From: a virus
DNA: 22,964 bases
IMG/VR virus record: IMGVR_UViG_3300020196_000267
Coordinates: 1 to 22,964 of that record
Direction: 5' to 3' (one strand)
Part shown: positions 13,712 through 19,655 of the stretch, in pieces
Layout of the letters: each line of letters begins with the position of its first letter
How positions within the stretch are numbered: the stretch's first letter is position 1
Translations under genes and position numbers: made by a program
Notes under the pieces: generated by a model
Told to the model about the DNA's origin: nothing
Seen by the model: only the letters and a program-made list of their open reading frames with translations
Databases searched by the model: none

Positions 13712-13951
13712 TTAAACATCGTCTGGATCGTCAGTGTCTTCGTGTATTTCTAATTTATTAATTTTTTTTAAATATATTTCATCCTCCGGAAAAAATTCCC
13801 CACAAAAAAAAGATCCATCCGGACCAATTTGAAAATCATCAGTGATATCATGTGAAGGGATAGAAATCGTCTTTCTCCATTCAACAAAATTTAAATTGGA
13901 GTCCGGATTTTTTATTCGAAATTCCTGATAAAGACGAACCAGAAATTTCAT
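13712..13951 (-). CDS. 79-aa acidic hypothetical protein
   Basis: ATG 13951 overlaps the upstream stop as ATGA, which favours this start over a TTG at 14053 that would read through the upstream gene's end. It begins MKFLVRLYQEFRIKNPDSNL and ends in a D/E-rich tail (EIHEDTDDPDDV). No family is recognised. Confidence 0.55.
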   Translation of the reverse strand: MKFLVRLYQEFRIKNPDSNLNFVEWRKTISIPSHDITDDFQIGPDGSFFCGEFFPEDEIYLKKINKLEIHEDTDDPDDV

Positions 13952-14232
13952 GGTTGCTGTGGTAAAAAAGAAAATGTAAGTAAAAAAAGTAAACATCCCC
14001 AGTAAACCAAAAGTTGGGATTTCCAAAAAGACAAATATCCAGCTTCTGGCCAATCAACTTCCAGGAGCACAAAGGATTTTCTGTTGTTACCATCAACCCA
14101 CCTTTCTTCAGTTTTTGAAAAATCCCCTGTGACAAATGAGCCCCTAGCTCTAAAATAAAAATAAAATCCTAAAAACCATCCTTCTGCCTGTACTGGGCAG
14201 AGCCCGCAGGGTTTATATTTCCATTTGAACAT
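13948..14232 (-). CDS. 94-aa protein of a CPVQAEG-type small family, C-terminal hydrophobic
   Basis: Starts MFKWKYKPCGLCPVQAEGWF and continues LGFYFYFRARGSF. The string CPVQAEG...YFYFRARG is one I know from small uncharacterised proteins in bacteria and phages. Residues about 66-90 are hydrophobic (Leu/Phe-rich) and may be a membrane segment, or the result of local frame change, since the family usually ends with a WSF-type strand. ATGA overlap with the next gene supports translation. Confidence 0.55.
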   Translation of the reverse strand: MFKWKYKPCGLCPVQAEGWFLGFYFYFRARGSFVTGDFSKTEERWVDGNNRKSFVLLEVDWPEAGYLSFWKSQLLVYWGCLLFLLTFSFLPQQP

Positions 14233-14294
14233 AATCTATTGATTTTGAATCAAAAACAAATTTTATAGAAATCCAAAATTCAATAGTTTCGATT

Positions 14295-14546
14295 TTATTC
14301 AAATTTGGTTTCTTTTGTATTGGAAGAAATTTTCTTCAAAATTCTCCAATTTTGAATAAATGAATCTTTTAAATGCCTACTGCAATTTTCCAATTTTTGG
14401 GAATCTAATTCCTCAACAAGAATTGTTGTTAGCGTCTTTTCTATGACCTTGATTTTTTTAGTCGAAGAAAAAAATTGAATCTCTTCGTTTGTTTCAGACT
14501 TTGGCCCCAACAAATAAATTTCGCCCGGCATTAAATCGAACCACAT
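14295..14546 (-). CDS. 83-aa hypothetical protein
   Basis: The ATG directly follows the rpiB stop (TGAATG), so it is coupled to rpiB; an internal ATG (MPGEIYLLGPKS) could be the true start. The sequence looks like a small beta barrel (PGEIYLLG, IKVIEKTLTTILVEEL) followed by a basic helix. No family is recognised. Confidence 0.55.
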   Translation of the reverse strand: MWFDLMPGEIYLLGPKSETNEEIQFFSSTKKIKVIEKTLTTILVEELDSQKLENCSRHLKDSFIQNWRILKKISSNTKETKFE

Positions 14547-14984
14547 TCAAATGGGAATTTTTTTTATTCTATTTAAGTGTCTTCCTCCTTCAAAATCTGT
14601 TTCTAAAAAAATTTTTATTGATTTTATTGCCTCAACTGTCGACATAAATCTAGCAGGCAAACACAGTACGTTTGCATCATTGTGCTTTCTGGCGAGGGAA
14701 GCCACGTCAGAGTTCCAACACAGAGCTGCTCTTATATTATTCCACTTGTTTGCTGTTATTGCAACACCGTTTCCCGATCCGCAAACCAAAATTCCAACTC
14801 TGTCTTGATCCACCAATCCTGATACACGGTGAGAAAAATCCGGATAATCCGTTGAATCCTGATGATAAGTACCGACATCAATCACCTCGTAATTGTTTTT
14901 AGAAAACCAATCGATGATTTTTGTTTTCAATTCAAAACCAACATGATCTGATCCTATTACGATGGTTTGGGTGTGATTTGACAT
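14547..14984 (-). CDS. rpiB: Ribose-5-phosphate isomerase B
   Basis: 145 residues, the usual RpiB/LacAB length. IVIGSDHVGFELK at the N-terminus holds Asp13 and His14. GILVCGSGNGVAITANK holds Cys68 (the catalytic base in E. coli is Cys66). RKHNDANVLCLPARF holds His101, and the C-terminus reads EGGRH-x-NRI. It interconverts ribulose-5-P and ribose-5-P in the cytoplasm. All key residues are present. With thyA and ppsA in the same window, it could raise ribose-5-P for nucleotide synthesis. RpiB is uncommon on phages. Confidence 0.93.
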   Translation of the reverse strand: MSNHTQTIVIGSDHVGFELKTKIIDWFSKNNYEVIDVGTYHQDSTDYPDFSHRVSGLVDQDRVGILVCGSGNGVAITANKWNNIRAALCWNSDVASLARKHNDANVLCLPARFMSTVEAIKSIKIFLETDFEGGRHLNRIKKIPI

Positions 14985-14991
14985 CGGGCAA

Positions 14992-15009
14992 GAATGAAAT
15001 TTTCCATTC
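14992..15009. promoter_or_regulatory. Inverted repeat 1 before rpiB
   Basis: GAATGAAATTTTCCATTC can form a near-palindromic hairpin (GAATG pairing CATTC, extended by A-T pairs with one mismatch). It lies 8 bases upstream of the rpiB ATG on the - strand, so it could be an operator or a stem affecting translation. Confidence 0.3.
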
Positions 15010-15017
15010 TTATATTA

Positions 15018-15037
15018 GAACAATCGTAAAATTGTTC
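15018..15037. promoter_or_regulatory. Inverted repeat 2 in the rpiB/DnaA-like gap
   Basis: GAACAAT (15018-15024) and ATTGTTC (15031-15037) form a perfect 7-bp inverted repeat with a 6-base spacer. No T run follows on either strand, so a regulator-binding site is likelier than a terminator. Confidence 0.4.
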
Positions 15038-15061
15038 CGAAATAAATTATTTTTTGTGGTA

Positions 15062-15784
15062 TTATTTTTGCCCAATCCAATTAGACAACAAAATTTTTCT
15101 TTCTTCTTCTTTCATTTTTCGGGGAAGTTCGTAATCTGGTGTCGAATTTTCCTCTAGCCATTCGTGTAAATCTTTTATGGTTTCACACAAAAGATTACCA
15201 TCAGAATCAGACATATGTGTTTCTTTTCTTTTTCCCCAATCCTTTTCGTAACACCACCACTCAAAAGTTTCTAGACCTTCCTTTCCGTATATGCTTCCAA
15301 TTAACATGGAAATAACACTTTGAAGTTCATCCTCAAAATTTGTCAAGTCAATTCCATGATGATTTATAGCACGACATCTTTCTTGTGAGGATTCGAGTTT
15401 TTCAATAATTTCTTTGAAAACATCGAAATTAATCTTAGGGGAAAACATATTTTTTTCCATCTCTTGGATTATAGGTTGAATATCCAAATGGTGAAATTCT
15501 GAGTAAGGAAAGAAAATTTTTTCTTTGTACTTCAAACCCTGTTTAACGGCATTGACACCATGGATAACAGTTGAATGATCTCGGTCGATTAAAGTTCCAA
15601 TTTTAGCGAAAGAAAATATGTGTCCAAATTTTTCTTTCAAAACGTACATAAGAAGGTGCCTTGCCGCAACCAGATGTCTTGTTTTTTTTATGGTTTTGAT
15701 TTCGTCGAGACTAAATCCAAAAATTCTTTGGATCTCCTTAACATAGTGTTCGAAAATTAAAAGGTCCAACTTCGAATGGTACAT
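15062..15784 (-). CDS. DnaA domain IV-like DNA-binding protein fused to a second domain
   Basis: From ATG 15784 it has 240 residues; an upstream ATG would overlap the previous gene. Residues about 18-85 match DnaA domain IV: IFGFSLDEIKTIKKTRHLVA, then ARHLLMYVLKEKFG and the signature RDHSTVIHG (68-76). Domains I-III (AAA+) are absent. The second part holds a phage-style domain (LTNFEDELQSVISMLIGSIY, then FEWWCYEKDW and SDGNLLCETIKDLHEWLEEN) seen as small independent proteins in other phages. It should bind DnaA-box-like sites without ATP-driven oligomerisation, for example to block host origin firing or help the phage origin. Confidence 0.8.
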   Translation of the reverse strand: MYHSKLDLLIFEHYVKEIQRIFGFSLDEIKTIKKTRHLVAARHLLMYVLKEKFGHIFSFAKIGTLIDRDHSTVIHGVNAVKQGLKYKEKIFFPYSEFHHLDIQPIIQEMEKNMFSPKINFDVFKEIIEKLESSQERCRAINHHGIDLTNFEDELQSVISMLIGSIYGKEGLETFEWWCYEKDWGKRKETHMSDSDGNLLCETIKDLHEWLEENSTPDYELPRKMKEEERKILLSNWIGQK

Positions 15785-15804
15785 TTCGCGTAAGTTATGG
15801 ATTA

Positions 15805-16377
15805 TTATGGTCGAATGGCTAAACAATCAAAACCCCAAGGTCCCAGACCGTAAGTAACAGAGAATCCTAGGGGTTCGAGAAATGAAATTAATTTCAAATT
15901 GTTTATGTGAACCGCCTCGTAATAAATTTGTTTGATGTCAAATTTTCTCCAATCCAAACTGTATAAAATTCGATCGTCAATCCCTTCGGCATCTAACATT
16001 AAATAATCTAAACGATACAAATTAAATTCTTCCAAAATAGAAGAAAGAGTTCTAGCAGGAACGGAAATTTCAACAACCTTTTCTTTTTGTAAGGATCCGT
16101 GCCTCGGCTGGAAAAAATGATCCTCCGAAATAGAAGATAAGGGATAGTTTGGTCCATCATCCATATGAAAAAAGAAAGGAATTTTTCCCGCTGAAATTGG
16201 ATCTGGTACCACAGCACAGTCTAAAATAACATGTGGAATTCCAAAATAAGCATCAGAAATTTTATTGTGGTGGATTTTTAAAGGTTCTACTAAAACAACC
16301 AATTCGGCAGAGCTATCTTTTGTCAATTGTGGTAAATGATCTTCTGCCGTAGATGAGCCAATTTGTAAAAATTTCAT
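15805..16377 (-). CDS. FkbM-family methyltransferase-like protein
   Basis: 190 residues. FLQIGSSTAED is the SAM-binding motif I place (usually G-A-N-x-G), LVVLVEPLKIHHNKI is the motif II Glu region, ILDCAVV follows, and SVPARTLSSILEEFNLYRLD then YLMLDAEGIDDRIL match the FkbM core. It probably O-methylates a sugar or lipid-linked glycan. The motif I is unusual, so SAM binding is likely but not certain. The gene ends about 20 bases before the DnaA-like ATG. Confidence 0.7.
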   Translation of the reverse strand: MKFLQIGSSTAEDHLPQLTKDSSAELVVLVEPLKIHHNKISDAYFGIPHVILDCAVVPDPISAGKIPFFFHMDDGPNYPLSSISEDHFFQPRHGSLQKEKVVEISVPARTLSSILEEFNLYRLDYLMLDAEGIDDRILYSLDWRKFDIKQIYYEAVHINNLKLISFLEPLGFSVTYGLGPWGFDCLAIRP

Positions 16378-16385
16378 TTATTGAA

Positions 16386-17033
16386 TTAAGAAAGAGAATT
16401 TGGAAGATACAAAAGGGTTGGGTTCTTTTTTTGAATGTCTATGTCCGGATATTTTTTTCTAAATTCCATGACATTAAACTTCTTTGTTATTAAATGGTGT
16501 CCATTTTTGGTTGGAATGATCGCCTCTATCTTCGGACCAACTTTGTGGCCTATAGGAATTCCGATTTTATCAAAATCGACCACGGTAACGGGTTCACATG
16601 AGTACTCAATATGTGCCATCATTAGAGGGGAGGGAGTTTGAGTTCCATCAACGTCTATGATCCATCTTTTCTCGTGGGTTTGAATTTGGCCAACAACAGA
16701 GTCGAAAAGATTTTTTTGATTCGGTTGACCATTTCGAATTCTTTCTGCCAAAGCCACCATCATATTCAGAGAAATATCGGAGTGGTTTTGTTTTTGTACG
16801 TGGATGTATGATCTGGCTTTGAACATCTCACACAGTTGTTTTATCTCGTCATATCTCTGTTCCAGGTAGTCTACACTTTCGACACAGTAGGTCTTAATTG
16901 TTCTGACTGATTGGTGGTTATCTCTTTCCCCCTCTGGTTGGTCCTTCTTCCTTTTGAAAACATACAACATGTAAAAATCCCCTTGATTCTCAAAATTAAG
17001 GAGTGGTTTGATTAGATGAAAATTGTCAATCAT
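16386..17033 (-). CDS. 215-aa phage protein with primase-polymerase-like motifs
   Basis: N-terminal part: FYMLYVFKRKKDQPEG, then RTIKTYCVESVDYLEQR. The centre has WIIDVDGTQ (hhhDhD) and, about 50 residues later, IPTKNGHHLITKKFN, then NPTLLY near the end. The order D-x-D and then G-x-H resembles motifs I and II of the archaeo-eukaryotic primase fold, but the third motif is unclear and the protein is small. I recall similar uncharacterised proteins in Bacteroidota phages. A TATATTTG box and a short SD-like TTAAGGC precede it. Confidence 0.6.
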   Translation of the reverse strand: MIDNFHLIKPLLNFENQGDFYMLYVFKRKKDQPEGERDNHQSVRTIKTYCVESVDYLEQRYDEIKQLCEMFKARSYIHVQKQNHSDISLNMMVALAERIRNGQPNQKNLFDSVVGQIQTHEKRWIIDVDGTQTPSPLMMAHIEYSCEPVTVVDFDKIGIPIGHKVGPKIEAIIPTKNGHHLITKKFNVMEFRKKYPDIDIQKKNPTLLYLPNSLS

Positions 17034-17049
17034 TTGCCTTAAGCTGTAG

Positions 17050-17057
17050 CAAATATA
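17050..17057 (-). promoter_or_regulatory. Candidate host-type promoter box TATATTTG
   Basis: CGTATATTTGCTACAG on the - strand lies 16 bases before the ATG at 17033. It matches the box before 8388 in sequence and spacing and follows a terminator, as expected for a new transcription unit. Confidence 0.55.
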
Positions 17058-17083
17058 CGAAAAAGAATTCGATAAAAAATAAA

Positions 17084-17105
17084 AAACCCCTTAAAATTGG
17101 GGTTT
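17084..17105 (-). terminator. Rho-independent terminator
   Basis: AAACCCC pairs with GGGGTTT (7 bp, 8-base loop). On the - strand TTTATTTTTTATC follows, a good U tract. It lies 40 bases after the stop of the gene ending at 17146. The + side also has TTTATTTTT, so it may act both ways. Confidence 0.8.
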
Positions 17106-17145
17106 ATTTTTGTATTATTTAGGTTAATTTATGACTTCAACCCAA

Positions 17146-17496
17146 CTAATAAATATTCCTTGGTAATGTCTTTTCATTCCAACACATATTATAGCATTTT
17201 TCAACAAAATCTGCTATTGGTCCAATATTTCCATTTTTAGGAACTTTAACATCGAAATACCTACTACCAGAAGAAATATTTTTTGAAGCCCCTTTTAATT
17301 TGAATAAATGTTCCATCGCTAATTTTTGTATAATATCGTATTCTTTTGTTGGTTTTCCGTCTACATGAGAGACTTTTATTGATACATTTGGATCACCTGC
17401 ATCTTCAACAACCGAAATTCCTACAGACCATTTGTTCTTTTCGGCATGCGCCAAGAAATTCCAAGATTTGAAGTCAGGTTGTTTTATAACTTTCAT
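17146..17496 (-). CDS. 116-aa hypothetical protein, possibly expressed with the 36-aa upstream ORF
   Basis: From ATG 17496 it reads MKVIKQPDFKSWNFLAHAEK and continues with beta-rich NKWSVGISVVEDAG, VSIKVSHVDGKP and SSGSRYFDVKVPKNGN. Its frame is open upstream to about base 17550 but has no ATG there; a TTG at 17526 is possible. The upstream 36-residue ORF ends as TAATG on this ATG. An A_AAA_AAG slippery site 18 bases before that stop would fuse both frames. The gene ends before a clear terminator. No family is recognised. Confidence 0.65.
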   Translation of the reverse strand: MKVIKQPDFKSWNFLAHAEKNKWSVGISVVEDAGDPNVSIKVSHVDGKPTKEYDIIQKLAMEHLFKLKGASKNISSGSRYFDVKVPKNGNIGPIADFVEKCYNMCWNEKTLPRNIY

Positions 17497-17606
17497 TATG
17501 CGTGTTTTAGGATCTTTTTTTTCCAATTTTCGAAAGTGTAACCTAGATTATTATTCTGAGGTGTCATTTCATTCAAAAAATTATCGTATTCTAATAAATG
17601 TTCCAT
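17496..17606 (-). CDS. 36-aa ORF with capsid-targeting-like N-terminus, -1 frame of the next gene
   Basis: ATG 17606 lies 16 bases after an AT-rich late-type box. It reads MEHLLEYDNFLNEMTPQNNN and on to TFENWKKK. YDNFLNE-M has an LNE site at residues 11-13 like other proteins in the window. The last codons hold AAA AAA AAG, then a stop TAA overlapping the next ATG. Read with a -1 slip, the N-terminus joins DPKTRIMKVIKQPDF without a break, which looks like one natural protein. It could be one gene split by an 8-A homopolymer indel, a programmed frameshift or a coupled pair. Confidence 0.6.
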   Translation of the reverse strand: MEHLLEYDNFLNEMTPQNNNLGYTFENWKKKILKHA

Positions 17607-17621
17607 GATAATCTTTTTTAT

Positions 17622-17631
17622 TTATATATAT
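17622..17631 (-). promoter_or_regulatory. Candidate late promoter box ATATATATAA
   Basis: On the - strand AAATATATATAAATAAAAAAG precedes the ATG at 17606 by 15 bases. The box resembles the GATATATA sites but begins with A, and the region is very AT-rich, so support is moderate. Confidence 0.4.
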
Positions 17632-17659
17632 TTTACAAATTCCAAATTTATAAAATTTT

Positions 17660-18664
17660 CTAATCACAATATTGATTATAAAGACCCCGGAAAAGGTTTG
17701 CAATAATATTACTACCTTTACTACCTGGACCGGAACCTAATTCTGTGAGTACTGTGATAGAAAAAAAACCTTTGCTATTTTTTAACCAACAAGAATCGTG
17801 ATTTGATTTCATATAAGATCCGGTTTTACCCCCTATTAAAACATCTTTAGGCATATATAATCTTGATCTAGACTTACTTGTATCACAAGCAGAAGTTATT
17901 TTAAAAATTTTTTCTGAACCCGGGATTTGATTTTTACAAATTAAATTCCAAAACAAAGCCAAATCGTGTGCATTGCAATTATTTCCTCCTCTTCTTGCTG
18001 GGGTCATTTTAAAACCCAAAGCTTTTGACCATTCGTTTACTCCAGAGGTGCCTCCACCTAGTTCAGAAATTTTATCCCAAACATTGTTATCACTTTTCAC
18101 CAAAAGTTTTATAAGCGAATTCAAATCTTTGTCTGTTGGGAGTGTTCCGTTATTCACAGATAATGCTGCCGAAGCTACACATACTTTAGGAACAGACAAA
18201 CCATAAACGTTTTTATTAGAATCTTTACTTTCTGCTAAAAACCGATTGTTGTTTATATCAAAAACTGACCACCAAACTTTCGGATTTTGGACGTTTTCTT
18301 CGAAAACTTTAGGGTTGTAGTTTCCACCCAAGCCTGTATTTTTTGATAATACTAACGGTGAAGCCAATTGTTGCAAATTCTTACCGTCAGAAGTTTGCCA
18401 ATAATTTGAGCTTGATATCCAGTCTGAACATTTATTGTTTTTTCCTTCTGTATTGATTGTTAAATTTGTTTGTTGTGATGGGTTTTGATTCGAATTTACA
18501 CCAGAAGAATCTATTTTGTTAACTCCATTTTGGGTTCCATCCGAATTTACACCCAAAGAATCTTGTTTGTATTTTCCAAAAGCTTCTTCTCTTTGTTTAA
18601 TCAGCCATTTTTCGAAGTTATCTACTCCAGAAAATTCATTGATAAAAAAATTTGGGTTTGACAT
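17660..18664 (-). CDS. Penicillin-binding/serine beta-lactamase-like enzyme with a capsid-targeting-like N-terminus
   Basis: 334 residues. The start MSNPNFFINEF has an INE site at 8-10. Residues 30-75 are a polar Asn/Ser/Gln-rich linker. The catalytic domain holds S157-V-P-K160 (SxxK), S191-D192-N193 (SDN) and K280-T281-G282 (KTG), the three motifs of PBP transpeptidases and class A beta-lactamases. The class A omega-loop ExxLN is absent: the region after GFKMTPARRGGNNCNA is short, and SxxK to SDN is only 34 residues. A D,D-peptidase or carboxypeptidase acting on peptidoglycan is therefore likelier than an antibiotic hydrolase. There is no signal peptide, so capsid delivery could explain its access to the wall. 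It lies 12 bases after the previous stop. Confidence 0.82.
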   Translation of the reverse strand: MSNPNFFINEFSGVDNFEKWLIKQREEAFGKYKQDSLGVNSDGTQNGVNKIDSSGVNSNQNPSQQTNLTINTEGKNNKCSDWISSSNYWQTSDGKNLQQLASPLVLSKNTGLGGNYNPKVFEENVQNPKVWWSVFDINNNRFLAESKDSNKNVYGLSVPKVCVASAALSVNNGTLPTDKDLNSLIKLLVKSDNNVWDKISELGGGTSGVNEWSKALGFKMTPARRGGNNCNAHDLALFWNLICKNQIPGSEKIFKITSACDTSKSRSRLYMPKDVLIGGKTGSYMKSNHDSCWLKNSKGFFSITVLTELGSGPGSKGSNIIANLFRGLYNQYCD

Positions 18665-18676
18665 AATTTAAGGGGT

Positions 18677-19078
18677 CTATTTTTTTCCATTTACCAATAC
18701 TTCACCCTCGGTTCCTGCCCCCATCAAGATCAATCCAGATAAGATATACAAAGCAGCTTTGAATCTCTTCCCCATATATTCTTTTTCTTTAGGACTATCT
18801 GACCCTAGGGGTTTCCCCTTCTTAACGGATTCGAGAAATTGAATCAACATATTAGAATCTACCTGATATAATTTGGAAGCGGTAACTGGGTTGAATCCCA
18901 TGCTTTTGAGATATTTTATATAAGAATCGGGATTTTCTTTAACTAATTTATAAAAATAATCGTAGAGTTGTGTATCTGACATAGAATCCAATTTTTTTAA
19001 AGATATATTCGATGTCTCCTCGTTTATATTGTGAGCTCCAATTTGATCAAAAGATTCAAAATGAATAAGATTTTTCAT
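18677..19078 (-). CDS. 133-aa hypothetical protein with capsid-targeting-like N-terminus
   Basis: From ATG 19078 it begins MKNLIHFESFDQIGAHNINE, with INE at 18-20 after a MKxLIxFESF element like T4 internal proteins. An upstream ATG at 19102 would place the GATATATAG box in the coding region. The middle has helical SMSDTQLYDYFYKLVKENPD and MGFNPVTASKLYQVD. Near the C-terminus is a hydrophobic stretch AALYILSGLILMGAG, probably one membrane segment. It is the first gene of the unit with the serine enzyme. Confidence 0.65.
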   Translation of the reverse strand: MKNLIHFESFDQIGAHNINEETSNISLKKLDSMSDTQLYDYFYKLVKENPDSYIKYLKSMGFNPVTASKLYQVDSNMLIQFLESVKKGKPLGSDSPKEKEYMGKRFKAALYILSGLILMGAGTEGEVLVNGKK

Positions 19079-19091
19079 AATTATTTTTTTT

Positions 19092-19100
19092 CTATATATC
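19092..19100 (-). promoter_or_regulatory. Candidate late promoter box GATATATAG
   Basis: On the - strand ATGATATATAGAAAAAAAA precedes the ATG at 19078 by 13 bases. It would drive this gene and the serine enzyme downstream. Confidence 0.5.
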
Positions 19101-19160
19101 ATTTATCTAAAGTATTTATGTGGTTTTCTTGTATCACATCTTATCCAAACGTCTGTTTTT

Positions 19161-19571
19161 TCAGTCGTCGTTTCTTTCTCTGATTGAACCCGATTGCGGA
19201 TCTGGGGGGATTGCACCCCATATTTTTGCAAAATCTTTGTCTTCTATTACCCGGGCAATGAAGTCAGATTTCGGAAGTGGGTCGTTCGTTGTCATCATCC
19301 AGGAATTGTAATAATTTTGATAAACAAGATCAATATCGAATTTCTTTTTCTCAATTTCTTTTTCTTTTGTATTTTCCAAATTTAGATTTACCCCATGAAT
19401 AAATCCGGATATGAATTCTTGTATCTGGTCTGGGTTCAGAGTTGAAACAGATCTAGCAACTGCTACACCTATTTTGTTACCGAGTTCCTCTAGATCGTAA
19501 TTTTTTTTAGGCGGATACAAAAATTTAGAAAATAAAAAAGAAATCTGTTGTATTTGTGAATTTGAAATCAT
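19161..19571 (-). CDS. 136-aa hypothetical protein
   Basis: Starts MISNSQIQQISFLFSKFLYP. The middle has LGNKIGVAVARSV and PDQIQEFISGFIHGV, both helical, then a charged run (KEKEIEKKKFDID) and an acidic C-terminus ending SIRERNDD. DKDFAKIWG near the end resembles the DDEFAKKWG/SSFAQKFNW type ends of other proteins here, a common phage element. No function is assigned. Confidence 0.6.
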   Translation of the reverse strand: MISNSQIQQISFLFSKFLYPPKKNYDLEELGNKIGVAVARSVSTLNPDQIQEFISGFIHGVNLNLENTKEKEIEKKKFDIDLVYQNYYNSWMMTTNDPLPKSDFIARVIEDKDFAKIWGAIPPDPQSGSIRERNDD

Positions 19572-19586
19572 TAGATTTTTTAATTA

Positions 19587-19655
19587 AGAAATTTCTCCTA
19601 CGGAAAGTTTGCCATCAATATCGATGAGAAATTTACCAATTTCCAAGGCATCAAT
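19587..19655 (-). other. 23-codon open extension in frame after the glycosyltransferase stop
   Basis: Directly after the TAA at 19656-19658 the same frame continues IDALEIGKFLIDIDGKLSVG-EIS and stops at 19584. The composition looks protein-like. It could be the remnant of a gene lost upstream of 19571, or stop-codon read-through; no ATG precedes it in this frame. Confidence 0.3.

Noticed and set aside
13712-14053. 113-residue version with a two-span hydrophobic N-terminus from TTG 14053
   Set aside because: It overlaps the 94-aa gene's C-terminus by 106 bases; ATG 13951 with an ATGA overlap is the simpler start.
17660-18664. Antibiotic-resistance beta-lactamase
   Set aside because: SxxK, SDN and KTG are present, but the ExxLN deacylation Glu is missing and there is no export signal, so a peptidoglycan enzyme is likelier.
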